DNA from: Caenorhabditis elegans
Taxonomy: Eukaryota > Nematoda > Chromadorea > Rhabditida > Rhabditidae
Length of the DNA: 64,000 bases
Reading direction: 5' to 3'
NCBI RefSeq assembly: GCF_000002985.6
Contig: NC_003279.8
Location: 12,400,001-12,464,000, forward strand
The notes under the pieces: generated by a model
Told to the model about the DNA's origin: nothing
Database searches by the model: none
The model's input: the letters and a program-made list of their open reading frames with translations, nothing else
Program-made: the position numbers and the translations under genes
Shown here: in pieces, positions 47,167-57,946 of the stretch
How the letters are laid out: each line of letters starts with the position of its first letter
How positions within the stretch are numbered: position 1 is the stretch's first letter

Positions 47167-48421
47167 TCATTCGTATTTCATCAAAAATTTCAAGTATGGA
47201 ATATCATCTTTGTCGGTGTGCCATGCTATTACGTCTCCTGGATTGGATTCTTCGATCTAAATTTTTTAGTTATTGATTATTTCAAAATGAAAAAAAACCA
47301 ACGTCACTAGGGTACTTGTAGAATTCCGGCAAGTTTTTGACAGAAATTCCAAGGTCCTCCGCGAGAATTCCAGTGAGAAATACGTCTTCTACCTGTAGCA
47401 TTGAATTTTTAAATCAAATTTTAAGCAGGAACCCGAGGAACCCACTTGAATAAAATCTCGATACTTGGTAGACTTGATGATCTGCTGAGCAGCCTCCCAA
47501 GTGACCATATACAACATTCCCGAGACATACTCGGGGAATTTGGAGCAAGAGTAGGAAGACTCCGGGACATACCTAAACTTGGAAAATGAGCGATACTTCG
47601 AAAAATGAGTAGACTTACCATCGATGTGTCTTGTCACGGAAAATGTTAGCTCCGGACTGCATTTTTAAACCGTAAATTCTAAGTGGAGTGGCATCTATGA
47701 AACCTTGATCGTAGAGCTCTGTAAGCTTATCCGGGAAGAACATGACGTCTTCGTCGATTTTCCCAATCATCTGGTACCGTGGAGCTTTGCTGACTCCGTA
47801 GAGAAGGATCGCCAGCGACTGAAAGATAGTAAAGGATTTTCTCAGCTTCATTCTACACTTGAGCAAAAAACTTCAATAACTTACCTTATAGGTGAGCTCT
47901 TCGTAATTATCATTCATGTCAACGACGATAATGTCCCCGTAGAGCTTTGCCTCTTGCATGACCATTTTCTTCATTTTATATTCACCGGGCGTCAATCCAA
48001 CCAAGAACAACGGCTTCATTCTCCCATTTGCTACAATTTCGCTGTTAGCTTTACTCATCCAGGTCTGCCGCAAAATATTCCTCCGAGCATAGCTATCTGT
48101 CCTCGAAGCGACTATTATTAGAATATCCTTTTCTTGACTTGTCTCTTCAATCTCAGGAAGGTAGAGCCAGCTATAGTTCCTGTGAATATCTGCGAATGAA
48201 ATCACAAATTCCGAGCCAAAATCTTGAGTTTCAGGTGATGTTGAGTTATCCAGCCACCCATTCCTTGTGCAATTTTCCCTTGCAATTCCTGAAGTATAAT
48301 TTCTGAGACTTTGAAAACCTGTAAACCCAAAAATTACGATTTGTTCTTGAATCTTGAATTGTCCTCACAAAAAAAAAACAGAAATTGCCAGCAAGACAGG
48401 AAACAATTTGGGTCGGGGCAT
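47167..48421 (-). CDS. GT31 galactosyltransferase family gene with 5' frameshift
   Basis: Paralog of the GT31 gene at 33.2 kb. Exons are 48421-48369, 48318-47885, 47818-47619, 47572-47446, 47392-47303 and 47256-47167. The core is intact: DILIIVASRTDSYARRNILRQTW, IDEDVMFFPDKL, YVSGMLYMVTWEAAQQ, VEDVFLTGILAEDLGISV, AWHTDKDDIPYL. Exon 1 (MPRPKLFPVLLAISV then poly-F) is 53 nt and leaves two bases, whereas exon 2 needs one, so the frame breaks in a run of ten A (48369-48378 on plus). Unless the run is mis-sequenced, the usable start moves to MISFADIHRN at 48205, which lacks the membrane anchor. The intron that splits exon 2 in the paralog is absent. The C terminus is ~20 residues shorter than the paralog's. 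Confidence 0.8.
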
Positions 48422-48508
48422 TGAGATGAAGTTTGGAAATTTGTCGATAGGAAGCTTTATATAATAGCAGAGGAAAAATACAAAGCGTGTTACATTAAAA
48501 TAGACACT

Positions 48509-48640
48509 CGAATTTTAGGCTAGTTTGGGCTTCCACATACAAGATCAGGTTCAAGATTATTGTATAGAGATGGTTATCTATGGAAAATTGGCTAATAGAG
48601 GCGCTTGACAAGAACATCGCGATCAGAATCCAGAGAAAAC
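48509..48640. promoter_or_regulatory. GT31-associated upstream repeat R3
   Basis: Starts CGAATTTTAGGCTAGTTTGG and includes GATGGTTATCTATGGAAAATTGGC. It lies ~90 bp upstream of the minus-strand GT31 ATG, in the same orientation relative to the gene as R1. Confidence 0.6.
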
Positions 48641-50009
48641 AAAGAGTCTCTGGAAGCCCAAAATCCTGACTAAAATTATCACATCATCATTCATTTTATG
48701 TACCTTTAATAAAATCTCCATTAAGCTTATGAAAATGGTGGAGCTTTGTTTTATGTCTTGGGACTATTCTTGTAAAGTTTTAGGTGGTCTACCAAGAGAG
48801 GCAGAACCTGGTGTGTGCCTGACACCTGCATCTTTTCTACAATTTAGAATTATAAGAGGCTTGGTGATAGCACCATATGGTTCCATAGATATATGTTTCG
48901 TAGCTCCCGACACTTTTTGAGTTCCGCACAGCACTATATAAAATCTGTAAAAGCTCTGAAAAATACTACATTTTCAGGAAGCTCCTAAACTTTCACTTAT
49001 CTTTACGGAAAATGTCTGAAAATTGACAAACTGTGTTTCGAAGGAAAATAAACGATTTGGCCTTTTCGAATTTGTTTCGCAAATTTAGGAAATCATTAAA
49101 ACATTTAGAAAAGTTATATGAACATTCTTACAGTTATATTCGGTGTATTGAAACCGTATTTTGTCATTTAGGGCTGGGCCATTTGAATGTACGTAGAGCG
49201 TTGAAGTAGGTAGAGTGCGTCTGTGTCCACGATAAGATCTTTCAGAAATAGGTCAGTGTCTGCTTGAACAACACCATTCGCTACCAAAATTGATTTTTCG
49301 ACTGAATTATTATGAGCACTGACTTGGGCTTAGATATTTGCTATTTTAACCGATCCTTGCCAATTGCTCAGAGCAAAATGGTTCAGGCTTTTTGGTCCAT
49401 ATTTGAAAGGTTGCTTTTAGTGACCAAGACCAAGTATTCAAGCGATTTCGAGAAATTTCAAGTAATTCTTGGCTTTAAGAACATCAATTTTCAAGAATTT
49501 AAAAGCTTCATCTAAAGTTTCACTACTGGGCGTTTCCTTATTTTAATTGTCGAACAATAAAATTTTCAAATAAATGTTAAAATTCAAGTAAAAACAGTAA
49601 AAAGTAAAAATTAGCTTCGTATAAAATTTTCTCCAACTTTTTGGATTTTTTTTTGAATTTTCCTTGTGTTGCTGCCATACCGGACCTAGTCACAAGAACA
49701 TAATTTTAAATTTTGGATTTTCTTTGCATGTTTTTGTAAACTCCTATTAATTTGACTGATAGTATGGTATTAAACCTTAAACTATTGACCCTAGTGGCTT
49801 ACTGGCTTACACTCTGCATATTTTCTCTTTATTAAAAATTTGAATTTCCAACACCACTTTAACCGAGACTCACACATTCAAACGTTTACCGAAACAGTGA
49901 CCCGCCATGTCGCCCTATATCTCGCTTTCACTTGCTCCTATCTACTTTCGATCTGGATGTCTGCCCTAAAAACTTCCTTTGTGTTAGAACCCAGAAAAGC
50001 CTTTGAAAC
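48641..50009. other. Spacer, no certain gene
   Basis: A weak resemblance between ~48755-48835 (GGGACTATTCTTGTAAAG, CCTGACACCTGC) and the first exon/intron of the GT43 gene at 53.4 kb hints at a further decayed GT43 copy, but it is too short to call. Other open frames here match nothing. Confidence 0.35.
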
Positions 50010-51997
50010 ATGTCAAATCCTCATTGCAAACTCACAATTAAGCTTCTACTATCATGCTTTGTTATATATTCAACATTTAGTATTCTAAACTATTTACTTT
50101 TTACTGGAAGCAATATCAAAAACCTGCTGAATGAAAGACGTCCTCAGAAATATCAGCCGTATCCGATAATTGAGGCTGGAGGGGGTCTGAATATTTCATC
50201 TGAAAATATTGCAATAGTGATTATTCTTTCAAAATCTCATGATCGGAGCTATTATCAAATTGCAATCGGTATCTATTTTTTCATTGTTTTTGGATTTTTG
50301 CCTTTTTCCTTCAAAATTATCATTTCAGATAGTGTGGAGTGCTACGCAAAAGCTCACGGCTATGAATTCGTTCTCACCAATGATTCTAATTTTGGATGCG
50401 ATCATATCAAAATAGTAAGTTAGTTAACTATTATACATACTCTATCAATCAATACTCGGAATTTCAGAACATTTTCCGCCGGCACTGTGTTCTGGCGAAA
50501 ATCTTGGTTGACTATGAAGCCGTCGTTCATATTGATGGCGACATGGGAATTGTGAATCCCAAACGGAGGATTCAGGAGTATATGACTGAAAGTTCAGATA
50601 TTGTGTTCTACGATCGCCATTTTGCTCCAGAAGTTGCTATGTGTTATATTGTGAAGAACACCGAATATGCTATAACGTTACTGAACGGTGAGTGCGCCAG
50701 CTGCAGTAAATTGAGTAGACCAGGCTTCGGATGTGATTTCAGGGTTTCCTAGATCTGATGATTTTGTTTGTTGTGTAAGCCTTAAGCATGTATTTCTCAA
50801 AATTATAGTCAAAGTTAGTCAAAAAGTATAAAACTAAGGACATCATGATTTGATCAGAAGTTTGGTCAGACATAGCTATCTTCTAAGAATTGGTAGGTCC
50901 ATTTTTGGCAGGCGTAATAAGTGACCAAACACATTTGTTTACCTACTGCATAAAATAAACAACTGATATTCAGAGTTTGCCGAGTACGAAAGAAAGCTGC
51001 CGAATAGCTCACACGGATCAGAAAATGGTGCACTACATGTGAGTCAACGATTTTATCACTGTTGGTTTTAGACCAGATCACCTCCTGAATTTCAGATTTT
51101 CCTTGCCGAAAAATTGTTCCCGCACAATCAAATCGACATTGACGTTTGCCGAATCGCTTGGGAGAACTCTTGGAATATCGTTGACCAATTTGCATACACA
51201 CATTGCATCAGAGCAATTTTTGGCGCTTCAATCGATTTTGACAAGATTAGGATCTTAAGAAAGGTTAGTTCAGCTTGTGCTCAGTGTCCATGATCTTGAA
51301 TTTTCAGGGCACTGGATTTGCTCGTGACGACTGGATCACCGGCGGCGTTTGGAGTCCTGAGCGAGATTTTATGCTGCACGGATGGAAGATGCGTCAACTT
51401 GCGCCGACACCCGCCGGAGTTGTCAAGGCTGGAGCGATGAGTGAATTGATTTGGTATTCTCCGTTTTTGGGAAGCTTTGATATGGAGAAGTGCAGCATGG
51501 GGTAAGTTATAGTCCAAAATCTGCCGCTTTCACAAAACGTCACGTTTTCACTGGGCCCATTTGGGTCAAAGCTGGATACGTCTCCAAAATGGTCTAGGCG
51601 CCTAGACCATTTTGGAGACGTACAATATCCGAAACCCAAATCATATTTTATACAAAATGACTACACATCCACTTAATTGCTCCAAAAGCTCCCTGGAGTA
51701 CAGCTGGCCTTTGAATATTTTCTCACTACTTTTCGTTTTTTCGTTGCTTCACGTTTTTTGCAACTTTGTTTCATATTTTGCCTTTTCAGAAACACTACAT
51801 GGTACTACAACCCAAGTTTGATTGCATCAAGAGAAACTGTAGAGGTCGTGTTGCAGCAGGAAGATGTGATAAGTGCGGCGAGAAAAGTCAACTACTTCTA
51901 TCGACTGTATAAAGTTATCACGAACAGCTTCTGGTGGTACATTTATCAGTCGCATGTTTGGAAAAGTGATTATCCACTGTATTTCTTGAATGAATAA
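50010..51997 (+). CDS. DUF273 putative glycosyltransferase, 399 aa
   Basis: Nematode-expanded DUF273 family, related to GMA12/MNN10-type galactosyl/mannosyltransferases. Exons are 50010-50268, 50329-50414, 50468-50687, 50974-51038, 51096-51263, 51308-51501 and 51790-51997; phases close to 400 codons. A signal anchor (LLLSCFVIYSTFSILNYLLF) is followed by IAIVIILSKSHDRSYYQIA, then GYEFVLTNDSNFGC, the HIDGDMGIVNPKRRIQEY motif with the DGD metal-binding site, FYDRHFAPEVAMCYIVKN, ARDDWITGGVWSPERDFMLHGWK and a C-terminal WWYIYQSHVWKSDYPLYF. Intron 3 (286 nt) and intron 6 (288 nt) are longer than the rest. Function in the worm is not established; Golgi localisation is inferred from the anchor. Confidence 0.9.
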
Positions 51998-52186
51998 TAA
52001 TTTCTATGAGTATAAAATCGTGTCTCTAATTGAATTGAATTTGAGTTTATTTAACTAAAAGAAGAGAAATAAACAAATAAAACGAGACGAACCCTAAAAG
52101 AGTTCAACTCGAGTAAAAGTTAAAAAAAAAGATAATAGGGAACAGGTGAAACGGGGAGAAATACGAAAATGGAGGTAAAAGTGTAG
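51998..52186. other. 3' region of DUF273 gene
   Basis: Contains AATAAA-type signals (~52067-52081); no gene. Confidence 0.4.
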
Positions 52187-52620
52187 TTATAACCGGGGGA
52201 TGTTGAGATCAATAAATTCACAGAACTGATATGGGGACATAAAAACCGTAACATTTTTGAACAAATTGTTCCAGACTGGGATGATATGAGCAAAGAAATG
52301 CGTGGAGCATTTGTCCTTCCTAACTAAAATCATTGGGTGCCTATTAGAACTAGAGAAAGTAACAAATTGTCTAAGGTTAGAAAAATGAGAGGTGCCTGTT
52401 AACAGTCTATACAGTAGTTTCAATTGAGCTTTAATTCTATTGTGTCTGGTGGAGTGGAGCTCCATTATAATGTGACTTTCCGAGAATTTTTGCGCTTCTT
52501 CGTGCCTCCATGGCATGTTTGAGATTTTTGAGGCATGTTTGAGATTATATCTCTCATGTATATCATGCACAGTCGCAAAAAGTGTTACAGATTCTTGATT
52601 TTCAGTGAAAACATGGAAAA
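52187..52620 (-). pseudogene. Possible LINE reverse-transcriptase C-terminal remnant
   Basis: A 127-codon open frame with features of the C-terminal tail of nematode non-LTR retrotransposon proteins: paired aromatic/basic strings and FFAHIIPVWNNLFKNV, reminiscent of the F-x-x-R-x-x-x-x-W-N-x-L motif after the RT domain. No RT catalytic motif or poly-A tail is seen. Low confidence. Confidence 0.3.
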
Positions 52621-52959
52621 CATCACGGGATTAAAGATATTTCAATAGCATAGCAAATGTTTATTCAATATCAGCCAATTTGTAGATTTCCTAGCTCGCC
52701 ATTCTTTCGTAGAAAATGTTCAGTGTCTGGAGATTGTATCTAGCATATTGGAAGACGGCCGCATTCCTGAAGACACCTAGTTAATAAATAGAATCAACAA
52801 AACAGTTCAGTGAACCGCTCCCTGAAAACTCTATTAATTTGTTTTCGACACCGAATTTGAAAAATCGATCTAATGAGTGTATAAGGCTCAACGTCGGCCT
52901 ATAAGATTTTTTATTTAAGATTTTTATGGATGTCAAGTCAAGAAGCGAAGAAATATGAT

Positions 52960-53045
52960 CAAAATACAAAGCTATGTAAATGTCAAAAATAATACAGAAA
53001 TTGTTAATACAGTTAATAATACAGGAACCAACTTGGGACATTGAG
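52960..53045 (-). pseudogene. Remnant of GT31 exon 1
   Basis: The reverse strand from 53041 (ATGTCCCAAGTTGGTTCCTG) aligns with the start of the minus-strand GT31 gene, including the preceding ATCTCA and following AACAATTTCTGT. The rest of the gene is lost. Its upstream repeat R4 is still attached. Confidence 0.6.
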
Positions 53046-53140
53046 ATCAAATTTGAAAATTTGCGTTGAAAAATATAATAAAACGTTTCAATTGTTAGCC
53101 GAAAAGAAAACACTAAGCCTGTTACATTGATCAAAGCGCT

Positions 53141-53262
53141 CGATTTTCGGGCTAGTTTGGGCTTCTACAGCTAAGATCAGGCCTAAGATTACATGTTTCC
53201 TTACGGAGATGATGGTTATCCATTGAAAATTGGCTAACCGATACACGCCTGCACTTTGCGAT
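53141..53262. repeat. GT31-associated upstream repeat R4
   Basis: CGATTTTCGGGCTAGTTTGG and GATGGTTATCCATTGAAAATTGGC match R3 in order and orientation; it stands upstream of the GT31 exon-1 remnant. Confidence 0.7.
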
Positions 53263-53388
53263 CTTCAGAATCTAGAGAGTCTTTAGAAGTCCAAAAATCA
53301 TGATTAAGATCACAACTGTGCTTCTTTCTGTTCCTTCCATTCAAATAAATATTTTTTCTACGCATATATTCCAACGAAAATTCAGAAA

Positions 53389-54764
53389 ATGATAAAGCTA
53401 TCTTGGAATTTGAGACATCGACCTTACAATGCCCAAGCAATACTTTTGGGGTTATTCTTTTTCATTATTCTAGTAAAGCTTTATTTGGATCTGTGAGTTT
53501 TTGAATTTTGATTATAGAACCTTAGAGATGGAGGAAGGCGCAGTAAGAACCTGGCGCCTGCCTGACACCTGCCGCGCATCACACTGGTCTCTCGCCCCTT
53601 CTCTGCGACTTGGCTAGAAGGTAGAGGTCTAGTGTTTCGCAGAGTTAGACACTTTTTATGTTTGACACAAACGGAGGTCCTCGGAAGGCTGGCGAACCTG
53701 CATGGAAGCCCTACATTTGAGGAGGCAATGACTTTTAGAGATATAAGCTTCTAACCAAATTCAAAATACTTCACGTTCAGGACAGCAAATCCAAGTTTCA
53801 CAAGAAAAATAATGGAACCATCAAGCAAAAATTCTGACGCTTCAAATCGAACCATCATTGTAGTCACGCCAACTTACAAACGGATCACAAGACTGCCTGA
53901 CATGATACGGTTAGTTCCCCACACTTTTCTATACGAAATTCCAAAAAAATTCCAGCCTAGCCAACACCCTGGCCCACGTAAAGAACTTGCACTGGATCGT
54001 GGTAGAGGATGGTTATGGAATCGTGCCAGCCGTTCGAGAATTACTAGAAAAAACCAACCTATCGTATACCTACATGGCCCACAAGACTGCAAAGGGATAC
54101 CCAACGCGTGGGTGGTATCAGCGAACGATGGCGTTGAGGTACATTCGATCGTCCTGGTCGAAAATTCTGAGGGAGCATGATGCAGTTGTGTACTTTGCCG
54201 ATGATGATAATGCGTATGATGTGAGGCTATTTACTGATTACATTAGGAATGTGAATACTTTGGGAGTTTGGGCTGTTGGTGAGTTGGTGCTTCACTACTT
54301 CAAAATTTCCACCTTTATCATAAAACTGCTCATTTTACCTGTAGTGCCAATTTTCAGGCCTTGTCGGTGGAGCCATCGTAGAAGCTCCCAAAGTCGTCAA
54401 CCACAAAGTGACTGGATTCAACGTCCGATGGAGCCCTAACCGACGATTTGCAGTAGACATGGCAGGCTTTGCGATCAACCTGAAATACATCCTAAACTCC
54501 GACGCAGTATTCGGTAAAGACTGCAAACGAGGAGAGGGCGCTCCGGAAACGTGTCTTATTGAGGATATAGGCTTGGATCTAGAGGATATCAAGCCATTTG
54601 GCTATGATGCGACGGTTTGTGGAAGTTATTTGAAGCTTGATGAATAAAATTGTTTTTTATAGAAGGTCCAGGATATAATGGTGTGGCATACCAAAACGAG
54701 TCCCCCGGAAATTGAACAACGCGATGAGCCAATCGATTCGCTGGGCTATTTTGTGGAATATTGA
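53389..54764 (+). CDS. Glucuronosyltransferase family protein (GT43), 303 aa
   Basis: Second GT43 gene. Exons are 53389-53492, 53781-53909, 53956-54278, 54358-54614 and 54666-54764; phases close to 304 codons. The N-terminal anchor AILLGLFFFIILVKLYL is followed by IIVVTPTYKRITRLPDMIR, LHWIVVEDGYGIVPAV, AKGYPTRGWYQR, the DDD of VVYFADDDNAYDVRLF, GLVGGAIVEAPKV, RRFAVDMAGFAINLKYIL, GAPETCLIEDIGL and MVWHTKTS. All residues expected for donor and acceptor binding in GT43 appear conserved. Compared with the copy at 35.7 kb, the anchor and stem are longer (exon 1 is 104 rather than 71 nt; exon 2 is 129 rather than 93 nt). ATTCAG directly before the ATG could be a trans-splice acceptor. Confidence 0.9.
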
Positions 54765-54852
54765 ATTGAATTTGTTTTTTTTTTAAATTTATATTTGTTT
54801 ATTCTTTCAACAAAATGATAGAATGGCCCTAACAGAACGAAAATTGTAATTT

Positions 54853-55826
54853 TTACTTCACATACACATATTTATTAACGGTAACTCCGCACTCCTGCAC
54901 TTGCCGAGCATACTCTTTTCCAACGAGACTGCTTGATGTCCATCCGCCGAATGAAACAAAGCCTTCGAAGTTTGGTGAAGTGGCTCCACCATTTCCTGCT
55001 CCATTGGTATGTGCCCACCAGAGTTTATAGCTCGAGAAGCTACGGTTGTTGTTGGTGATCGAGTGCCAGTTGGATTGAGAAGTGAAGAATTGAACAGAGA
55101 TTCCGTGTTGCTGGAAAGTTGAAGGTAGATTTGTTCCTAGCTAGCTGTGGTGTAATGTTGTATTGACCGTTGGAAAAAATTGGTAGATCAAAAACGAACT
55201 AGATGAGAAAAAGTCTAATCTTGAGACCTTAAAGCATTGTTTGCCTAACAATCCTATTGCTAACTGCTGTGATTATCTTCCAGTTAAACAAGTTCAGTTG
55301 ACAAATACTAATAAGAAGTCCCTGGGAGGATTGCACAACACTTTTTTTAACAAGTAACACTTACATCAGCACGTTGGATTAGATCCTTCATGAAATTGTG
55401 TTGGCATCCGAACCGCTGGACCAAAGTTGTGGGTCACCGATATGAACTGTGATGTGTGAAAACTTAATCTGAGCACTTTTCAATCCCTGATACACATTTT
55501 CCATTTGCTGAGATCCGGATTTCCCATTTGATGGATACGGCTTCATGTAGAACCACATATCGCCTCCGTAGTTGACAAGGTTTTTGAACACCCTTGGAGC
55601 AGTGCTGTCGAATAGTCCGGACGATGTTAGGGTACTGCAGTGAATACTTGTCGATTTGATTACAATAACTATTAACTTACTTAATAAAGGTAATATCGTT
55701 GTTGTCTTTCCAGAGACAGTGGCCCTCATCTTGAGTGATATCCTGTGGCACATCTACTGCCTTATGGTAATTGGCACAGCTAATTGAGAGCACGGAGGCT
55801 AGAAGGTGAAAAACTTTAGCAAGCAT
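54853..55826 (-). pseudogene. GH25-type lysozyme-like gene, frameshifted
   Basis: Relative of the secreted C. elegans lysozymes of the GH25 (Entamoeba-like) class. Exons are 55826-55681, 55634-55365 and 55110-54853. The signal peptide is MLAKVFHLLASVLSISC. Family features are FKNLVNYGGDMWFYMKPYP, SAQIKFSHI, LWSSG, and the last exon with FFTSQSNWHSI, LWWAHTNGAG, FVSFGGWT and CGVTVNKY. In exon 2 the frame is lost around 55390-55425: the first part ends at a TGA (55388-55390), while the homologous continuation NFMKDLIQRAD before the donor is in another frame, consistent with a single-base indel. In addition the catalytic D-x-E of active enzymes appears as VHIGDP. It is probably a non-catalytic, now broken copy, although a sequencing error could explain the indel. 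Confidence 0.75.
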
Positions 55827-55862
55827 CTTGAGATGATTGGTGGTGGATGAAAGTGGCTCTCA

Positions 55863-55898
55863 TATTTATACGAAGTGCAGTGATGCCCTGTTATCAGT
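55863..55898 (-). promoter_or_regulatory. TATA box and GATA (ELT-2-type) site of the lysozyme-like gene
   Basis: On the minus strand TATAAATA (55870-55863) lies ~40 bp before the ATG, and ACTGATAA (55898-55891) matches the site bound by the intestinal GATA factor ELT-2. This suggests gut expression. Confidence 0.55.
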
Positions 55899-55929
55899 AA
55901 ATTCCATTGTGGCAGTTTTTCAGCGACGT

Positions 55930-56080
55930 GGATCGGGAACATCCTCTCCTTATCAAAGATCTTTGTTCTGAGAGGAGTTTTACGAGCGGAACGAATTTGT
56001 TATCAGTTAAAGGAATTTGAACTCCTGATAGTATATTGTTTGTTGGAAAATCACAAACTTGTGACTTTTTCGAACTGGGA
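55930..56080. promoter_or_regulatory. GATA-rich block, copy 1
   Basis: GGGAACATCCTCTC, TTATCAAAG, TTATCAGTT and CTGATAG in one 150 bp block, repeated in the same orientation at 56406-56556. Three GATA-type motifs per copy. Confidence 0.5.
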
Positions 56081-56405
56081 GTAAAACTCAAATTTTGATT
56101 ACCAGAGCCAGGCTTCTTGGCGGTGCCTTCGTAATGATTTTCAGTTTCCCTAAGACTCTTGAGGTCTCGTTACCGCTAGTCGTGGTAGAACACGACGATT
56201 CCTCGAAGATGCTCAGCTCATAGGTTGCCCTGCCACTTTCAAGTGAGTTGCTCTGTCAGTTCTTGTTTTTACAGTTTATACGACAGTTATAAGAAAATTA
56301 CTACATAGTACCCACCAGAGTAAGAAATTTTTAGTACATATACATAACGCTGCGTTTTTTTCTAGAAACTGCCAGAGCTGTTTGATCTCAGTTTTCCAGC
56401 TAGAT

Positions 56406-56556
56406 GGATTGGGAACATCCTCTCGTTATCACAGATCTTTGTTCAGAGAAGAGTTTTACGAACGGAACGAATGTGTTATCAGTTGAAGGAATTTGTACTC
56501 CTGATAGTGTATTGTTTGTTGGAAAATTACAAACTTGTGACTTTTTGAATTGGGAA
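56406..56556. promoter_or_regulatory. GATA-rich block, copy 2
   Basis: Direct repeat of 55930-56080 with GTTATCACAG, TTATCAGTT, CTGATAG and TTGTTTGTTGGAAAAT conserved. Confidence 0.5.
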
Positions 56557-56654
56557 GAAGACTCAACTGTGTCAGGCATCTCGGTGGTGTTTTAGGAGCC
56601 TTACAACTAGGAGCGCAACTGCTCAAAAACTCTTGAAGTTTCGTTACTGTTAGC

Positions 56655-56925
56655 CGATCAAAATATGATGTTGAGTCTTAAGAACCTTGTCGGCTAATTC
56701 AGCAGAACATAGAGTCTAGTGAAACGAAAAATAAACATACATATGATCGTTTCAATGTACTTTCTCTTAAAGCTTTGTGCATATGTTTTCCATATGATTC
56801 TGATATTTTGATCAACACGATTTTGTTTTGAAACTTTGTTTTTCAAAGAAAAAATTGCAAAAACCAATAAAAACAAAAAAATTATATAAAAACCTACTCT
56901 AGTGTCTCCAAAACCCCAACAAAGC
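56655..56925 (+). promoter_or_regulatory. Conserved promoter of secreted-peptide gene 1
   Basis: About 270 bp nearly identical to 61385-61655 before the paralog. Shared landmarks are GCCGATCAA, TTCAGCAGAAC, AGAGTCTAGT, GTGCATATGTTTTCC, TATTTTGATCAACACG and TATATAAA (56883-56890), 43 bp before the ATG. Confidence 0.65.
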
Positions 56926-57174
56926 ATGAAGATTCCCATTCTCATCTCCCTCTTCACTATCTTCTTTGGAGTCATTGCTCTGGAATCCCCAATTCCGGAG
57001 TTCTATCCGACTGAAATATCCACCAAGGCTCGCTCCCATGGACACCCGGTCAACACACTCGGAGAAAGTGAGGATCCAAACTTTCAAGTTGACAACGTCC
57101 CTGGGGAACGAGCTCGCAGACATGCAGGGCCACGTAGATTCTACCGATTCTACCACTCAAATTGGTTTTATTAA
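56926..57174 (+). CDS. Small secreted peptide precursor, 82 aa
   Basis: Single-exon gene. The signal peptide MKIPILISLFTIFFGVIA has a likely cut before LESPIPEFYPTE. The mature part is short and basic, with an RARRHAGPRRF stretch that offers dibasic cleavage sites and a Tyr/Phe-rich end (FYRFYHSNWFY). It is a paralog of the peptide at 61656, sharing IPEFY, NFQ-DNVP and a C-terminal RR motif. The start is chosen because it follows the TATA box at normal distance and begins the signal peptide. No known family is recognised; neuropeptide-like or antimicrobial roles are both possible. Confidence 0.7.
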   Translation: MKIPILISLFTIFFGVIALESPIPEFYPTEISTKARSHGHPVNTLGESEDPNFQVDNVPGERARRHAGPRRFYRFYHSNWFY

Positions 57175-57946
57175 TTTTCATGTCTAAATATTGAATAAAG
57201 TCGTACATGCAGAAAAGTGTAATACTTCATTTCAGATCTAGATTTAGGTAACGCCACGGAGACTACAGATCTCGCCGGGAATTTTTGTGGCGTACCCTTT
57301 TGTAATTATAAACTGCTTTAAATCTTGGAAAAAATATGTGCAAAAATTAAATTTTCGAAAAAAAAAAGACTTCGCACACAAATGTACAGTTTCAAAAACT
57401 ACAGTACCCCATGAGGATTTTCGCGTTGGGACCCAAAAAATAGAAACATAGGCATGATAAAGATTCTTAGGAAGGAAAATACAACAATTGAAAATATTTA
57501 TTCTCTAGGCCATCAGGTGAAAAGATAGGCTACGATTTTACCAATTATTTCGGATTTTTCTCAAAATGTTCAAATTTTCAATTTATGTATACGCCCTAGA
57601 CTCTAGTTGTTGATCACGAAACCAGCATTAATTATTCAGAGTAAACAGGAAAACTTATAACAACGGCAACAGTGTAGATTCTCGAGAAAGTTATCAAATG
57701 GTAGTTTGTAGATGACTGAAAGACGATGAAGCAGTTTAAAGTTCACTTTTTAAATTGGCAATTTCAGATCATAAATTCAAAATCCATGTGAACTCATTCC
57801 ATTTCGCTCTGTGGAGCACATGATTTTTTGCTGAATTGGAGGTTCTTATCATATGTTCTAAAATTCAAATAACATCCTTTTTTTCCTTCCGCCGATCTTG
57901 AAACTATATAAATAATTTTGATAAGTATCATACCAGTCTTCCCAAC
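57175..57946. other. Spacer with repeat sequence
   Basis: The 3' region of the peptide gene is similar to 61896-62090 (CTCTAGTT, AATTATTCA/AATTATGCA, AATAAACAG). A repeat-like stretch (~57245-57440) contains CTACAGTACCCCAT. No other gene is seen. Confidence 0.4.

Noticed and set aside
48729-48920. 63-codon open frame after the GT31-associated repeat R3
   Set aside because: Only a short, weak resemblance to GT43 5' sequence; too little to call a gene or pseudogene.
49312-49515. 67-codon open frame, plus strand
   Set aside because: No start context, no homology recognised, no paralog in the window.
52781-53134. 117-codon open frame, minus strand
   Set aside because: Its start overlaps the GT31 exon-1 remnant and the rest resembles no known domain; listed only as a remnant.
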